64,000 bases of DNA. Origin: Pseudonocardia petroleophila (GTDB lineage: Bacteria > Actinomycetota > Actinomycetes > Mycobacteriales > Pseudonocardiaceae). Below the pieces are notes generated by a model. The model saw only the letters and a program-made list of their open reading frames with translations, was not told where the DNA came from and did not search any database. Made by a program: the position numbers and the translations under genes. Shown here piece after piece: positions 7,327-16,353 of this stretch. The stretch lies in contig NZ_CP060131.1 in assembly GCF_014235185.1 (NCBI RefSeq), positions 1,185,501 through 1,249,500 on the forward strand. The letters are read 5' to 3'. Position 1 is the stretch's first letter. The number at the start of each line of letters is the position of its first letter.

Positions 7327-7619
7327 CCACCGCGACCCACCCTCACGGCCGGGACTGGCGGCGTGACGCCGCGTGCGCCGAGGTCGACCCGGAGATCTTC
7401 TACCCGCTCGACCTCGACCCGACCGGTCCCGCGGTCACCGCCGCCCGGCAGGTGTGCGCGGGGTGCCCGGTCCGGCTGGACTGCCTGCTCGACGTCATGG
7501 AGGGCGAGGACCCGTCCCGCCGCTGGGGCATCACCGCCGGGCTGACCCCCGACGAGCGGGCCGCCGTGTCCGCCGGTCGCCGGATCTCCCCGGCCTGGGC
7601 TGCGGCGGTGGCCGCGTGA
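7323..7619 (+). CDS. WhiB-family iron-sulfur transcription factor
   Basis: A 98-residue WhiB-like protein with the four [4Fe-4S] ligands Cys18, Cys45, Cys48 and Cys54 (CAGCPVRLDC) and the turn motif RWGITAGLTPDER. WhiB proteins sense redox or NO and work with the primary sigma factor. On an AICE it may tune transfer genes or host genes. It overlaps the genes on both sides by 4 bp. Confidence 0.9.
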   Translation: MTTATHPHGRDWRRDAACAEVDPEIFYPLDLDPTGPAVTAARQVCAGCPVRLDCLLDVMEGEDPSRRWGITAGLTPDERAAVSAGRRISPAWAAAVAA

Positions 7620-7933
7620 GCGCCCGGACCCGATCCCGTGTCAATGCCCGCTTGACGACCGGCCGGACCCCACGGGTGGTGGAGAACTCCGAGTTCACCG
7701 CGTTCGGCCGACGCGTCATCCGCGCGGCAGGGCGCCGGATCGCAGCCGGGGACGTCGAGGCCCTGCCCGACCTCGCCGCCCTCTCGGCCGACCTGGACGC
7801 CGCCATCACCGACGCCGTCGCCGGGCTCCGCGCGGCGGGCTACAGCTGGGGCGAGATCGCTGCCCGGCTCGGTGTCACCCGGCAGGCCGCGCACCAGCGC
7901 TGGTCCGCCCCTACTGCTCGTGAGGTGGCGTGA
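7616..7933 (+). CDS. Small helix-turn-helix protein
   Basis: A 105-residue basic protein. The C-terminal part (SWGEIAARLGVTRQAAHQRW, about residues 77-96) is a sigma-region-4-like or AsnC-like helix-turn-helix. The N-terminal half is helical and charged. The GTG start overlaps the whiB stop (GTGA). It is probably a DNA-binding accessory or regulator of the transfer operon; there is no closer assignment. Confidence 0.75.
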   Translation: MSARTRSRVNARLTTGRTPRVVENSEFTAFGRRVIRAAGRRIAAGDVEALPDLAALSADLDAAITDAVAGLRAAGYSWGEIAARLGVTRQAAHQRWSAPTAREVA

Positions 7934-9519
7934 TGACTACCGCTCAGCTGGTCCTGCTCGCCCTGGGCGCCGGGGCCGGGCTGTGGATGCTGCACACGCT
8001 CGGGCGCTGGCTGACCCAGCTCCTGGAAGCGCTCGCCGCGATCGCGGTCGTGTTCGTGACGCTGTGGTTCGCGGTCAAGGCCGTGTGGTGGATAGGCCGG
8101 CGGATCGTGCGCCACTGGCGCACCAGCCTCGGCACCGCTGCCGTGGCCACCTGGTGCTACCTCCTCGGGTGGCCGTCACTGCTCATCACCGCCGCCGTCG
8201 TCGGCGCGGGGCTACTCGGCTGGTTCTGGCTCGGGCGGGAGTCGTTCGAGCCGTGGGCCGGCCGACACCTGCGCGCCTGGTGGCTGCGCTGGGCGCTCTA
8301 CGCCCGCACGATGCCCCGCTGGCTTCGCGCCTGCGGGCTCACCGTCGCCGACCGCGACCCCGGCGTCCACGTGCAGGTCAACCCGTTCCGACGGACCGCG
8401 GTACAGCCCAAGGTCAAGCCGGGCGCCGGCCGCACCCCCCGCGTGGTCGGGGTCCGCTCCGGCGGGTCCTGGGACGAGGTCCGGGTACGGCTCGTTCCCG
8501 GGCAGACTCCCGAGGACTTCGACCTGGCGGCCCGCTCGCTGGCCGTGGCTCGGGGTGTGGCCCGCTGCCAGGTTCGGGAGCTCGGCCCGGATCTCGTCTC
8601 CATCGACTTTCAGCGCCACGACCGGCTCACGGCGGTGGTCGACTGCCAGCCCCTGCCCGCCCTGTGGGGCGTGGCCGGGGAGCAGGTCGACTTCCGCCGC
8701 GTCTGGTCCGGCCGCACCGAGTACGGCACGGACTGGTGGCAGGCCATCGAGGGCAGCCACACCCTGGTCGCCGGGTCGACCGGGGCCGGGAAGAACTCGC
8801 TGACCTGGGCGCCGATCATCTCCATGGCCCCCGCCATCCGTGACGGCCTGGTCCGCGTGTCCGGGATCGACCCCAAGGGCATGGAGCTGGCCTACGGGCG
8901 GCGGGTATTCCACCGCTACGCCTCCACCTCCAAGGACGCCCTGGCGCTGCTCGACGACCTGATCGACGGCATGACCGCGCGCAAGGAGCGGTTCTCCACC
9001 CACAAGCGAGTCGTCCCGATCAGTCGCGAGTACCCGTTGGAGCTGATCGAGTTCGACGAGATCGGCGCCCTCGTGCGCTACGTCGGCGACCGCAAGACCC
9101 GCGAAGCGATCGTCGAACGCGTTGCCGTGCTGACCACGCAAGGCCGCGCACTCGGCTACGCGGTCCGCGGGTACGTCCAGGAGCCGACGAAGGACACCGT
9201 CCCGGTCCGGGAGCTGTTCCCGCGCCGCATATGCCTGCGCGTGGCCTCCAAGTCGCACGTGTCGATGGTGCTCGGGGAGCACGCCTACGACCGGGGCGCC
9301 TGGGCGAACCGGATCGGGGAGCACGAGCCCGGGGTGGGCTACCTGTTCGGCGAAGGCATCCGCGAACCCCTCCGTGTCCGCTCCGCCTGGGTGCCCGATC
9401 ACGTGATCAAGGAGTTGGAGCGGTTCGTCACCACCCCGACCGGGCTCGCCATCCCCGCCCAGGCCGGTCCGCTGTCTCTGCCCGTCCCGGCCCTGCACGC
9501 GCTCGGAGGCCCCACATGA
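7933..9519 (+). CDS. TraB-like FtsK/SpoIIIE DNA translocase
   Basis: A 528-residue protein (531 to 529 if the GTG at 7930 is used). Residues about 1-110 contain several membrane helices and residues about 250-480 are the FtsK-type motor with Walker A GSTGAGKN (281-288) and Walker B LIEFDE. An Asn follows the P-loop Lys where Ser/Thr is usual, a variation also familiar in AICE TraB proteins (GKG/GKN followed by S). It should form the hexameric pump that moves the double-stranded element between mycelia. A 4-bp overlap couples it to repSA. Confidence 0.88.
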   Translation: MTTAQLVLLALGAGAGLWMLHTLGRWLTQLLEALAAIAVVFVTLWFAVKAVWWIGRRIVRHWRTSLGTAAVATWCYLLGWPSLLITAAVVGAGLLGWFWLGRESFEPWAGRHLRAWWLRWALYARTMPRWLRACGLTVADRDPGVHVQVNPFRRTAVQPKVKPGAGRTPRVVGVRSGGSWDEVRVRLVPGQTPEDFDLAARSLAVARGVARCQVRELGPDLVSIDFQRHDRLTAVVDCQPLPALWGVAGEQVDFRRVWSGRTEYGTDWWQAIEGSHTLVAGSTGAGKNSLTWAPIISMAPAIRDGLVRVSGIDPKGMELAYGRRVFHRYASTSKDALALLDDLIDGMTARKERFSTHKRVVPISREYPLELIEFDEIGALVRYVGDRKTREAIVERVAVLTTQGRALGYAVRGYVQEPTKDTVPVRELFPRRICLRVASKSHVSMVLGEHAYDRGAWANRIGEHEPGVGYLFGEGIREPLRVRSAWVPDHVIKELERFVTTPTGLAIPAQAGPLSLPVPALHALGGPT

Positions 9520-11210
9520 CCACCACCGACACCACGACTCCGCACGACGCCGCCCCGGTCGAGGCTGGCGCCGGCTACGTCGACCACGACCAGCTCACCC
9601 GCGCACAGAAGGCGCTCATGGCCCTGTCCGGGGACGTGGCCCGGCAGCTCGCCGAGCAACACGGCGTGTGCGTGCGCCCGCTCGCGCTCCGGCGGATCGA
9701 TCTGACGTCGGGGAAGGTGGACGTCGTCCCCGTCCCTTGTGGCGCCCGGCGGGAGGACGTGTGCAAGCCCTGTGCGGAGAAGAACCGCCGCATCCGCATG
9801 GTCCAGTGCCGGGAGGGCTGGCACCTCGAGCACGAACCCATTCCCGACCGCCCGGACCCCACCGAGGCGCAAATGCAGCTCATAGCCGCCCGCGCCGAGC
9901 TGCACACCGCCTACCAGAACGCCCGCGCCGACTCCGACGACGACGAGTGCCAGGCCATCCGCGACACCGTGGTCGTCGTCGACGACGAGCTGCGCCGCCT
10001 CGGGGTCACCGGCCGGCTCGAACCGCTCGATCGGCCCGACCGGCCGGCGGTCAAGCGGTCCACCCGCCGCCGCCAGGACCTGCCCGACCTGCCCCGGCGG
10101 CCGGTGGAGAAGCGCACCCTCGGGCGCGTGTTCGGGAACAAGTACCGCCCGTCCACCTTCCTCACCCTCACCCTGGACTCGTACGGGCGGGTGGACGCCG
10201 ACGGGGCCGCTCTCGACCCAGACGCCTACGACTACCGCCGCGCCGCCCGGGACGCGATCCACTTCCCGAAGATCCTCGACCGGTTCTGGCAGAACACCCG
10301 CCGCTGCGTCGGCTGGGACGTCCAGTACTTCGGCACCATCGAACCCCAACGCCGCGGGGCCCCGCACTTCCACGCCGCCATCCGCGGCACCATCCCCCGC
10401 GCAGAGCTGCGCGCGATCGCGGCCGCGACCGATCACGGCGTGTTCTGGCCCGCCCACGACGAGATCCGCTACACGGGCAAGGACATGCCGCGGTGGGACG
10501 ACCGGACCAAGGGATTCGTCGACCCCGACACCCGCGAACCCCTGCCCACCTGGGAACAGGCCACCTCACCGGACGCGCTGACCGAGCCGTCCCACGTCGT
10601 CCGGTTCGGGACACAGGTCCACGTGAAGGGCATCCTCGGCGGCACCGAGGAAGCCGGGCGCCACATCGGCTACCTGACCAAGTACCTGATGAAAGACGTC
10701 GCCCACGCCGCCGGCCTCGACGACAACGCCACCGAGCGGCAGCGCGAGCACCACCGCCGCCTCGTCGCCGAACTCCGGATCACCCCCTGCTCGCCCAAGT
10801 GCCCGATCTGGCTGATCTACGGGGTACAGCCCAAGGGTGCGCGGCTGTCGATGGCGTCCGGGCAGTGCAAGGGCAAGGCGCACCGGGCCGAACACCTCGG
10901 CATCGCCGGGCGCCGCGTCCTGGTCTCGCGCAAGTGGTCCGGCAAGACCCTCGCCGACCACGCCGCAGAGCGCGCCGCGTTCGTTCGGCAACTGCTCACC
11001 GCCACCGGCGTCAGACCCGGTTACGCGGTCGATGACGGGCCGTTCGAGTGGGAACGCACGAAGGCCGGCGACCCCGACGTCCCCACCAGACCGGCGCTGC
11101 TGCTGCGCGCGATCTCGGAGAGACAGCGCTGGAAGGCCGACTACGACGCCGCCCAACTCTTGGCCGGCGCACCAACGCAGGACCGTTCGGCAATCGAGGA
11201 GGCAGCGTGA
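9516..11210 (+). CDS. repSA: RepSA-type rolling-circle replication initiator
   Basis: A 564-residue replication initiator of the pSAM2 RepSA type. Motif FLTLTLDSYG, the HUH motif PHFHA (His284, His286) and YLTKYLMKD (Tyr386, Tyr390, Lys389) mark the nicking domain. CGARREDVCKPC near residue 85 and CSPKCPIW near 430 are possible zinc sites. It should nick the double-strand origin of the excised circle, giving the copies needed for transfer. I could not define the origin. The ATG overlaps the traB stop by 4 bp. Confidence 0.9.
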   Translation: MTTTDTTTPHDAAPVEAGAGYVDHDQLTRAQKALMALSGDVARQLAEQHGVCVRPLALRRIDLTSGKVDVVPVPCGARREDVCKPCAEKNRRIRMVQCREGWHLEHEPIPDRPDPTEAQMQLIAARAELHTAYQNARADSDDDECQAIRDTVVVVDDELRRLGVTGRLEPLDRPDRPAVKRSTRRRQDLPDLPRRPVEKRTLGRVFGNKYRPSTFLTLTLDSYGRVDADGAALDPDAYDYRRAARDAIHFPKILDRFWQNTRRCVGWDVQYFGTIEPQRRGAPHFHAAIRGTIPRAELRAIAAATDHGVFWPAHDEIRYTGKDMPRWDDRTKGFVDPDTREPLPTWEQATSPDALTEPSHVVRFGTQVHVKGILGGTEEAGRHIGYLTKYLMKDVAHAAGLDDNATERQREHHRRLVAELRITPCSPKCPIWLIYGVQPKGARLSMASGQCKGKAHRAEHLGIAGRRVLVSRKWSGKTLADHAAERAAFVRQLLTATGVRPGYAVDDGPFEWERTKAGDPDVPTRPALLLRAISERQRWKADYDAAQLLAGAPTQDRSAIEEAA

Positions 11211-11407
11211 TGGACAGCCCGGCACTGATCGCCCCGCTGTGGACGATCAAGGACGTCTCCGACTACCTGCGCGTCCCGGTGCAGACCCTGTACTCCTGGC
11301 GGGCGCAGGGATCGGGACCGCCGGCTCGACGGGTGGGGAAGCACCTGCGGTACCGCCCCGATGAGGTCGTGAGCTGGCTCGACTCCTTGGACGACGGGGC
11401 GGCCTGA
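11210..11407 (+). CDS. xis: Excisionase (Xis), MerR-type HTH
   Basis: A 65-residue winged helix of the excisionase type (WTIKDVSDYLRVPVQTLYSWRAQGSGPPARRVGKHLRYRPDEVVSWL). It bends attachment-site DNA so that integrase excises rather than integrates. It overlaps repSA by TGATG (a GTG at 11207 is an alternative start) and integrase by TGATG. Confidence 0.92.
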   Translation: MDSPALIAPLWTIKDVSDYLRVPVQTLYSWRAQGSGPPARRVGKHLRYRPDEVVSWLDSLDDGAA

Positions 11408-12597
11408 TGCCTCGCCCGCCGCTCCCGATCGGCAGCTACGGGAAGATCACCGCCTGGCGGGACGGCTCTGGGTGGCTGGCCCGCACCAAGTTCCGGGACT
11501 TCGACGGCGTAGCCCGGCTGGTCAAGCGCAGCGGGAAGAGCCGGGCGGCCGCGGAACGGGCTTTGCGCGCTGCCCTGGTCGAGCGCCAGGCGCCCGCCGC
11601 GGAGTCGGACGTCACGCCCGCCACGAAGTTCGGCAAGGTCGCCGACCTGTGGATCGCCGACGTCGAACGCGCTGTGGATGCCGGCACCCGGAGTCCGGGC
11701 ACGCTCGACACCTACCGCTCGATTCTGCGGCGTCACGTCCGGCCGGCGCTCGGTGAGCTGCGCATCAGGGAGGTGACGACGCCGGCCGTCGATCGGGCGT
11801 TGTCCGTGATCTCGAAGCGGTCCGTGAGCGGCGCCCGGACGTCGAAGATCGTGATCTCGGGGACGATGCGCTACGCCGCGCGGCACGGGGCGGTGACCGT
11901 GAACCCCGTCCGGGAGGTCGGCCGCATCGAGAGCACGCCGCGTCGGCAGCCACGCTCGCTGTCCGCCGACGAGCGCCGGGAGTGGCTGGCCGCGGTCGAG
12001 TCGAGCCGGAAGGCGCGGGACTGGGATCTCGCGGACCTCACCCGCATGATGCTGGCGACAGGGTGCCGGATCGGTGAGTGCCTCGCGATCGGCTGGGCCG
12101 ACGTCGACCTGGACGACGCGACGGTGGACGTCTGCTGGCGGCTGGTCCGGCGTACCGGGGTCGGGCTGCAGCGGATGCCCTCGACGAAGTCCGGCCGTAA
12201 GGGTGAGCGCCTGATCCCACTTCCGAGCTGGGCCATGACGATGTTGAAGCGGCGCCGGCTGGCGATCGGGCCGGGCGTCGAAGCGGTGTTCCCCGACTCG
12301 CTCGGCGGCTGGCGTGACCCGTCGAATGTGCGGCGGGTCTGGCGTGAGGTCCAGGCGGAATCGGAGATCGCCGGATTCGTGACGCACACGCTGCGCAAGA
12401 CCGTGGCGAGCTTCCTCGACGACGCCGACGTGTCCACCCGCAAGATCAGTGACCAGCTCGGCCACGCCAAGGTGAGCATGACGCAGGACCGCTACCTCGG
12501 GCGCCGGCTCACCGACCGCCAGACCGCCGACGTGCTCGAAAATCTCCTGGGGTCCGGCGGGCCCGACGACGAAAAGAGTCCAAAAAGTGTCCCGTGA
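11407..12597 (+). CDS. int: Site-specific tyrosine recombinase (integrase)
   Basis: A 396-residue phage-type integrase. Residues about 70-170 are the core-binding SAM-like domain and residues about 185-385 the catalytic domain with Arg221 (GCRIGE), His327 and Arg330 (THTLRKT), His353 (LGHAK) and nucleophile Tyr363 (QDRYLGR). All catalytic residues are present, so it should be active. The stop is 45 bp from the 3' end of the tRNA-Lys gene, the expected integration site. Confidence 0.95.
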   Translation: MPRPPLPIGSYGKITAWRDGSGWLARTKFRDFDGVARLVKRSGKSRAAAERALRAALVERQAPAAESDVTPATKFGKVADLWIADVERAVDAGTRSPGTLDTYRSILRRHVRPALGELRIREVTTPAVDRALSVISKRSVSGARTSKIVISGTMRYAARHGAVTVNPVREVGRIESTPRRQPRSLSADERREWLAAVESSRKARDWDLADLTRMMLATGCRIGECLAIGWADVDLDDATVDVCWRLVRRTGVGLQRMPSTKSGRKGERLIPLPSWAMTMLKRRRLAIGPGVEAVFPDSLGGWRDPSNVRRVWREVQAESEIAGFVTHTLRKTVASFLDDADVSTRKISDQLGHAKVSMTQDRYLGRRLTDRQTADVLENLLGSGGPDDEKSPKSVP

Positions 12598-12641
12598 TCT
12601 TGACGCGGAACGGCGGTCAACGCGGTGACCAGGGGAAGAGG

Positions 12642-12714
12642 TGGGCCCCCGGGGGATCGAACCCCGAACCCGCGGATTAAAAGTCCGCTGCTCTGCCGAT
12701 TGAGCTAGAGGCCC
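12642..12714 (-). tRNA. tRNA-Lys (UUU anticodon)
   Basis: A 73-nt cloverleaf reads on the minus strand. The acceptor gggcctc pairs with ggggccc (one G-U), the D arm is gctc/gagc, the anticodon stem gcgga/tccgc encloses loop cttttaa with anticodon TTT, and the T arm cgggg/ccccg encloses ttcgatc. The discriminator is A and CCA is not encoded. The 3' half faces the integrase and is the presumed attachment core. Confidence 0.95.
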
Positions 12715-12746
12715 TGCTCGCCCGCCAACCCTACGACGCCGACCGG

Positions 12747-13502
12747 TCAGGCGTACGTGCGGACGAGGCGGAGGACGTCGTCCGCGTCGGGACCGGTGGC
12801 CGTCACGGCGGAGGCCGCGGGGTCCAGGCGGCGGGCCGCGATCAGGCAGAACTCGACCGCCGGGCCCGTGACGACCGTGGCCGCGCCGTCGTCGCCGATC
12901 CGCCACGTGCCGCCGTCGGGGGCCGTGAGGTGGGCGGCGACCGGGCCCGCGGGGGCGGCCAGGCCGGCGCGGGCGAACGCGTAGGGGACGGTCCGGACGG
13001 CGAGGCGGGCGATGTGCCGCAGCCGGTCGCCCGGGACGAGCGCGACCCCGGCGGCGGCGGCGACGTCGTGGGTGTGGATCCAGCACTCCGACAGCCGGGT
13101 GGTGGCCATCGTGCGTGCCGGGAGGTCGCGGACGACCCACGGCATCGGGCGGCGGGCGTCGGACGCCGCGAAGACGTCCCGCACCGCCGACGACGCGGCC
13201 CGCCAGCGGGCGTGCACCTCGGGGCCGGATGCGCCGCGCTCGTGCTCGACGAGGCGATCCACGGTGTGGTCGACGGTCTCCCCGATCGCACCGGGGAGCA
13301 TCTTCTCGGCCGCGGCGGGGAAGCCCGCGTCGAGCGACGAGACGACGAGCTCGTCGGTCTGCGCCAGGTGCAGGACGACGTCGGTGACCGACCAGCCCGG
13401 GCAGTCCGGGACCGGCTCCGCCCAGCCGGCCCCGTCGAGCCCGGCCAGGATCGCGTCGAGCTCGTCGTGCTGCTCCCGCAGCGCCTGCGTGATCGCCTCC
13501 AC
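12747..13502 (-). CDS. DinB-like mycothiol-dependent enzyme (maleylpyruvate isomerase family)
   Basis: A 251-residue protein of the DinB/MDMPI fold. The N-terminal four-helix bundle carries candidate metal ligands: a His in VVLHLAQTDE and the HxH of ECWIHTHDV. The C-terminal part is a small alpha/beta domain. Members use mycothiol as thiol cofactor or are of unknown role, and the TIGR03083/TIGR03084 type fits best. The substrate is unknown. It is the first chromosomal gene after the element. Confidence 0.8.
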   Translation of the reverse strand: MEAITQALREQHDELDAILAGLDGAGWAEPVPDCPGWSVTDVVLHLAQTDELVVSSLDAGFPAAAEKMLPGAIGETVDHTVDRLVEHERGASGPEVHARWRAASSAVRDVFAASDARRPMPWVVRDLPARTMATTRLSECWIHTHDVAAAAGVALVPGDRLRHIARLAVRTVPYAFARAGLAAPAGPVAAHLTAPDGGTWRIGDDGAATVVTGPAVEFCLIAARRLDPAASAVTATGPDADDVLRLVRTYA

Positions 13503-13587
13503 GGCGTCCCCTCCCTGGCCGTCCCCTCGTACGGAGTAACAGAGGGTCGGTACGTACTACTACGCGTCACCGCCCATCCTGTCGACC

Positions 13588-14166
13588 ATGAGCTCCTCCC
13601 GATTCGCCGGCCTCGGCCTGATCGGTGCGTTGGCGCTGACGGGCTGCGCGACCACCGTCGTCCCGGTCGCGCTGCCGTCCCCCGCGACGGACCGCAACGT
13701 GCAGGTCAGCACCACGTTCAGCGCCGACGGCGGCACCGGCGTCACCTACGACCCCGTGCTCGTGCCGGTCGGGTCCCGCGGCGCGGTCAGCGCGGAGTCC
13801 GGCGAGGCGGGCACCACCGTCACGCTCGCCGTGCGGGGCCTGGAGCCGGACCACGCCTACGGCGCCCACGCGCACAGCCAGCCGTGCGGCCCGACCGGCG
13901 ACGCCGCCGGACCGCACTTCCAGCACCAGGCCGACCCGGTGCAGCCCAGCGTCGACCCGGTGTACGCCAACCCGGGCAACGAGATCTGGCTCGACCTCAC
14001 CACCGACGCCTCGGGCGCCGGGACCGTGACGGCGTCGGTGCCGTGGACGTTCGACGCCGACCGGCGCGCCGGGTCCGTCGTCATCCACGCCATGCCGACC
14101 GCCACCGCCCCCGGTGAGGCCGGGACCGCGGGCCCCCGGGCGGCCTGCATCTCCGTGGACTTCTGA
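13588..14166 (+). CDS. SodC-like (Cu,Zn superoxide dismutase family) lipoprotein
   Basis: A 192-residue exported lipoprotein; the signal peptide ends in LTGC (Cys20). The mature part has the Greek-key SOD outline with copper/zinc-type histidines: HAH at about 92-94, GPHFQH downstream and VVIHAMPT near the end, plus cysteines in QPCGP and RAACI able to form the usual disulfide. It would remove superoxide outside the membrane, but sequence identity to classical SodC is low and activity is not proven. Confidence 0.78.
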   Translation: MSSSRFAGLGLIGALALTGCATTVVPVALPSPATDRNVQVSTTFSADGGTGVTYDPVLVPVGSRGAVSAESGEAGTTVTLAVRGLEPDHAYGAHAHSQPCGPTGDAAGPHFQHQADPVQPSVDPVYANPGNEIWLDLTTDASGAGTVTASVPWTFDADRRAGSVVIHAMPTATAPGEAGTAGPRAACISVDF

Positions 14167-14185
14167 GACGAGGGATGATCGGGGC

Positions 14186-15334
14186 GTGACCGCCTCGACC
14201 CGCTACCGCCCGCTGCGCATCGGACCCTTCGTGTCCGAGACCCCGGTCGTGCTCGCCCCGATGGCCGGCATCACCAACGCCGGCTTCCGGCGCCTGTGCC
14301 GCGAGCAGGGTGCCGGGTTCTACGTGTGCGAGATGATCACCTCGCGCGGGCTGGTGGAGAAGAACCCGCTGACCCGCCGGATGATCGCGTTCTCCGACGA
14401 CGAGTCGCCGCGGTCGATGCAGCTCTACGGCGTCGACCCGGTGGCGATGGGCCGCGCGGTGCGGATCGTCGCCGAGGAGGGGCTCGCCGACCACGTCGAC
14501 ATGAACTTCGGCTGCCCGGTCCCGAAGGTCACGCGCAAGGGCGGCGGCGCGGCCCTGCCGTACAAGCGCCGGCTGTTCGAGGCGATCGTGATGGCCGCCG
14601 TCGACAACGCGGGGTCGATCCCCGTCACGGTCAAGATGCGCATCGGCATCGACGACGGGCGCCACACCTACCTCGACGCCGCGCAGCGCGCGGTGGGGGC
14701 CGGCGTCGCCGCGGTCGCCCTGCACGCCCGCACCGCGGCGCAGCGCTACTCCGGCACGGCCGACTGGTCGGCGATCGCCCGCCTGCGCGACGCCGTGCCC
14801 GCCGAGATCCCGGTGCTCGGCAACGGGGACGTCTTCAGCGCGGCCGACGCTCTGGCGATGGTCGACCGCACCGGCTGCGACGGCGTCGTGGTCGGCCGCG
14901 GCTGCCTGGGCCGCCCGTGGCTGTTCGGCGACCTGGAGGCCGCGTTCGCCGGGCGCCCGCTGCCCGAGCCACCGACGCTGCGCCAGGTCGCGGCCACCAT
15001 GCACCGGCACGCGGAGCTGCTCGAGGAGCACATGCGCACCGACGCCGACCCGACGAAGGGCATCCGCGACATGCGCAAGCACGTCGCCTGGTACCTCAAG
15101 GGCTTCCCGGTGGGCCCGGAGGTCCGGCGCAGGCTGGGGCTGATCAACAGCGTCGACGAGCTCGACGAGCTGGTCTCCGCGCTCGACCTCGACCAGCGCT
15201 TCCCCCCGGAGGCCGACGGCCCGCGCGGCCGCCAGGGCTCCCCCGGCCGGGTCGTCCTGCCCGAGCACTGGCTCGACGACCCCGACGACGTCACCGTCCC
15301 GCTGGGCGCGGAGATGGAGAACTCGGGCGGCTGA
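14186..15334 (+). CDS. dusB: tRNA-dihydrouridine synthase
   Basis: A 382-residue flavoenzyme that reduces uridine in the D loop of tRNA with NADPH and FMN. LAPMAGITNAGFRRLCREQGA, the NFGCPVPKVTRKGGGAAL segment with the catalytic Cys, and GVVVGRGCLGRPWLF (FMN phosphate site) are clear. The GTG at 14186 follows GGGATGATCGGGG; an upstream ATG is blocked by a stop. It is the usual actinobacterial DusB type. Confidence 0.94.
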   Translation: MTASTRYRPLRIGPFVSETPVVLAPMAGITNAGFRRLCREQGAGFYVCEMITSRGLVEKNPLTRRMIAFSDDESPRSMQLYGVDPVAMGRAVRIVAEEGLADHVDMNFGCPVPKVTRKGGGAALPYKRRLFEAIVMAAVDNAGSIPVTVKMRIGIDDGRHTYLDAAQRAVGAGVAAVALHARTAAQRYSGTADWSAIARLRDAVPAEIPVLGNGDVFSAADALAMVDRTGCDGVVVGRGCLGRPWLFGDLEAAFAGRPLPEPPTLRQVAATMHRHAELLEEHMRTDADPTKGIRDMRKHVAWYLKGFPVGPEVRRRLGLINSVDELDELVSALDLDQRFPPEADGPRGRQGSPGRVVLPEHWLDDPDDVTVPLGAEMENSGG

Positions 15335-15497
15335 CCGGGGCCCCGGATACGCCGTCGAGGGACGCCTCCTCCACCTCGTCGGGTGACCAGAGTTGATCTT
15401 CGACTCCCCGGTCGGGTGGCCCCGCGCGCGAAGGGGTGGCCCGGCTCAAGCACCACCACGTCCCCGTCGATCCAGGGGTACGAGATGTGAGGTGGGC

Positions 15498-16268
15498 ATG
15501 GTGGGAATCACGACGGGAACGCCGCCCCGGGCGGTCGCCCGGCACACGGCTGCGGCGGAGGACCTCGCCGCGGAGGGCCGCTGGGAAGAGGCGTACGAGC
15601 ACCTGCGGGCCGCGATGCGCGCACTCGGCGGGCGCCCCGCCCCGACCGACGAGCTGGACCGCCTCCGACGCGAGCACGCCGAGGCGCGCGAGCAGAGCCG
15701 CCGCGACAGCCTCACCGACAGCTACAACCGCCGCTACCTCGACGAGCGGCTGTTCGCGCTGCTCGACGCCCCGGTCCGCAGCGGCGCGCTCGGGCTGTCG
15801 GTGGCGATCGTCGACGCCGACCACTTCAAGCAGATCAACGACACCTACGGTCACCAGTTCGGCGACCGGGTGCTGCAGCGGCTGGTCACCCTGCTCGACG
15901 CCGGACTCCCCGACGGCGGGTTCTGCGCCCGCTACGGCGGCGAGGAGTTCGCGCTCGTGCTCCCCGACCACGACCTCGCGGCGGCGGTCCGGGTCTGCGA
16001 GGCCGCCCGCGACCGCATCGACCGCCACCCGTGGGCCGAGCTCGACCCGGGCCTGCGCGTCACGGTCAGTGCCGGCGTCGCGCACTCCGACAGCCACCCG
16101 CCGGAGGTCGAACAGGTCGTCGGCGCCGCGGACGTGCTGCTCTACGCGGCCAAGGCCGCCGGCCGCAACGCCGTGGCCTTCCGGGACCCGCGCACCGGTC
16201 TCGTCCGGCTCGCCGGGCCCGCCGCCCGCCGCCGCTCCGTCCCGCAGCCGGAGCGCACCACCGGCTGA
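15498..16268 (+). CDS. Diguanylate cyclase (GGDEF domain)
   Basis: A protein of about 256 residues that makes cyclic di-GMP from two GTP. A short helical N-terminus (EDLAAEGRWEEAYEHLRAAMRAL, TPR-like, then a coiled coil) precedes a GGDEF domain with DADHFKQINDTYGHQFGD and an intact RYGGEEF signature, so it should be active. I saw no inhibitory RxxD site. It has no membrane segment. The start could also lie in frame upstream as far as 15393; ATG 15498 preceded by GAGGTG is preferred. Confidence 0.88.
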   Translation: MVGITTGTPPRAVARHTAAAEDLAAEGRWEEAYEHLRAAMRALGGRPAPTDELDRLRREHAEAREQSRRDSLTDSYNRRYLDERLFALLDAPVRSGALGLSVAIVDADHFKQINDTYGHQFGDRVLQRLVTLLDAGLPDGGFCARYGGEEFALVLPDHDLAAAVRVCEAARDRIDRHPWAELDPGLRVTVSAGVAHSDSHPPEVEQVVGAADVLLYAAKAAGRNAVAFRDPRTGLVRLAGPAARRRSVPQPERTTG

Positions 16269-16353
16269 GCGCGTGACGTGACCCGGCTGTGATCAAACCC
16301 GGGCGCCTCCGTACGCTCGTCGAGGCCGCGGAGGCGGGGTCTCGGGAGGTGCG

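Larger units (their letters stand above)
5461..12714 (+). mobile_element. AICE backbone integrated at tRNA-Lys
   Basis: The gene set GntR repressor, Pra, TraB/FtsK translocase, RepSA, Xis and Int in one direction, ending at the 3' end of a tRNA gene, is the standard pSAM2-type AICE layout. Such elements excise, replicate by rolling circle and transfer as double-stranded DNA through a single TraB pump. The right boundary is within the tRNA-Lys gene. I found no repeat of the tRNA 3' end between 1 and 5500, so the left attachment site is probably upstream of the window. In that case the metal genes, insertion sequence and DUF1152 gene are cargo. The interval given is only the certain backbone. 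Confidence 0.85.
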
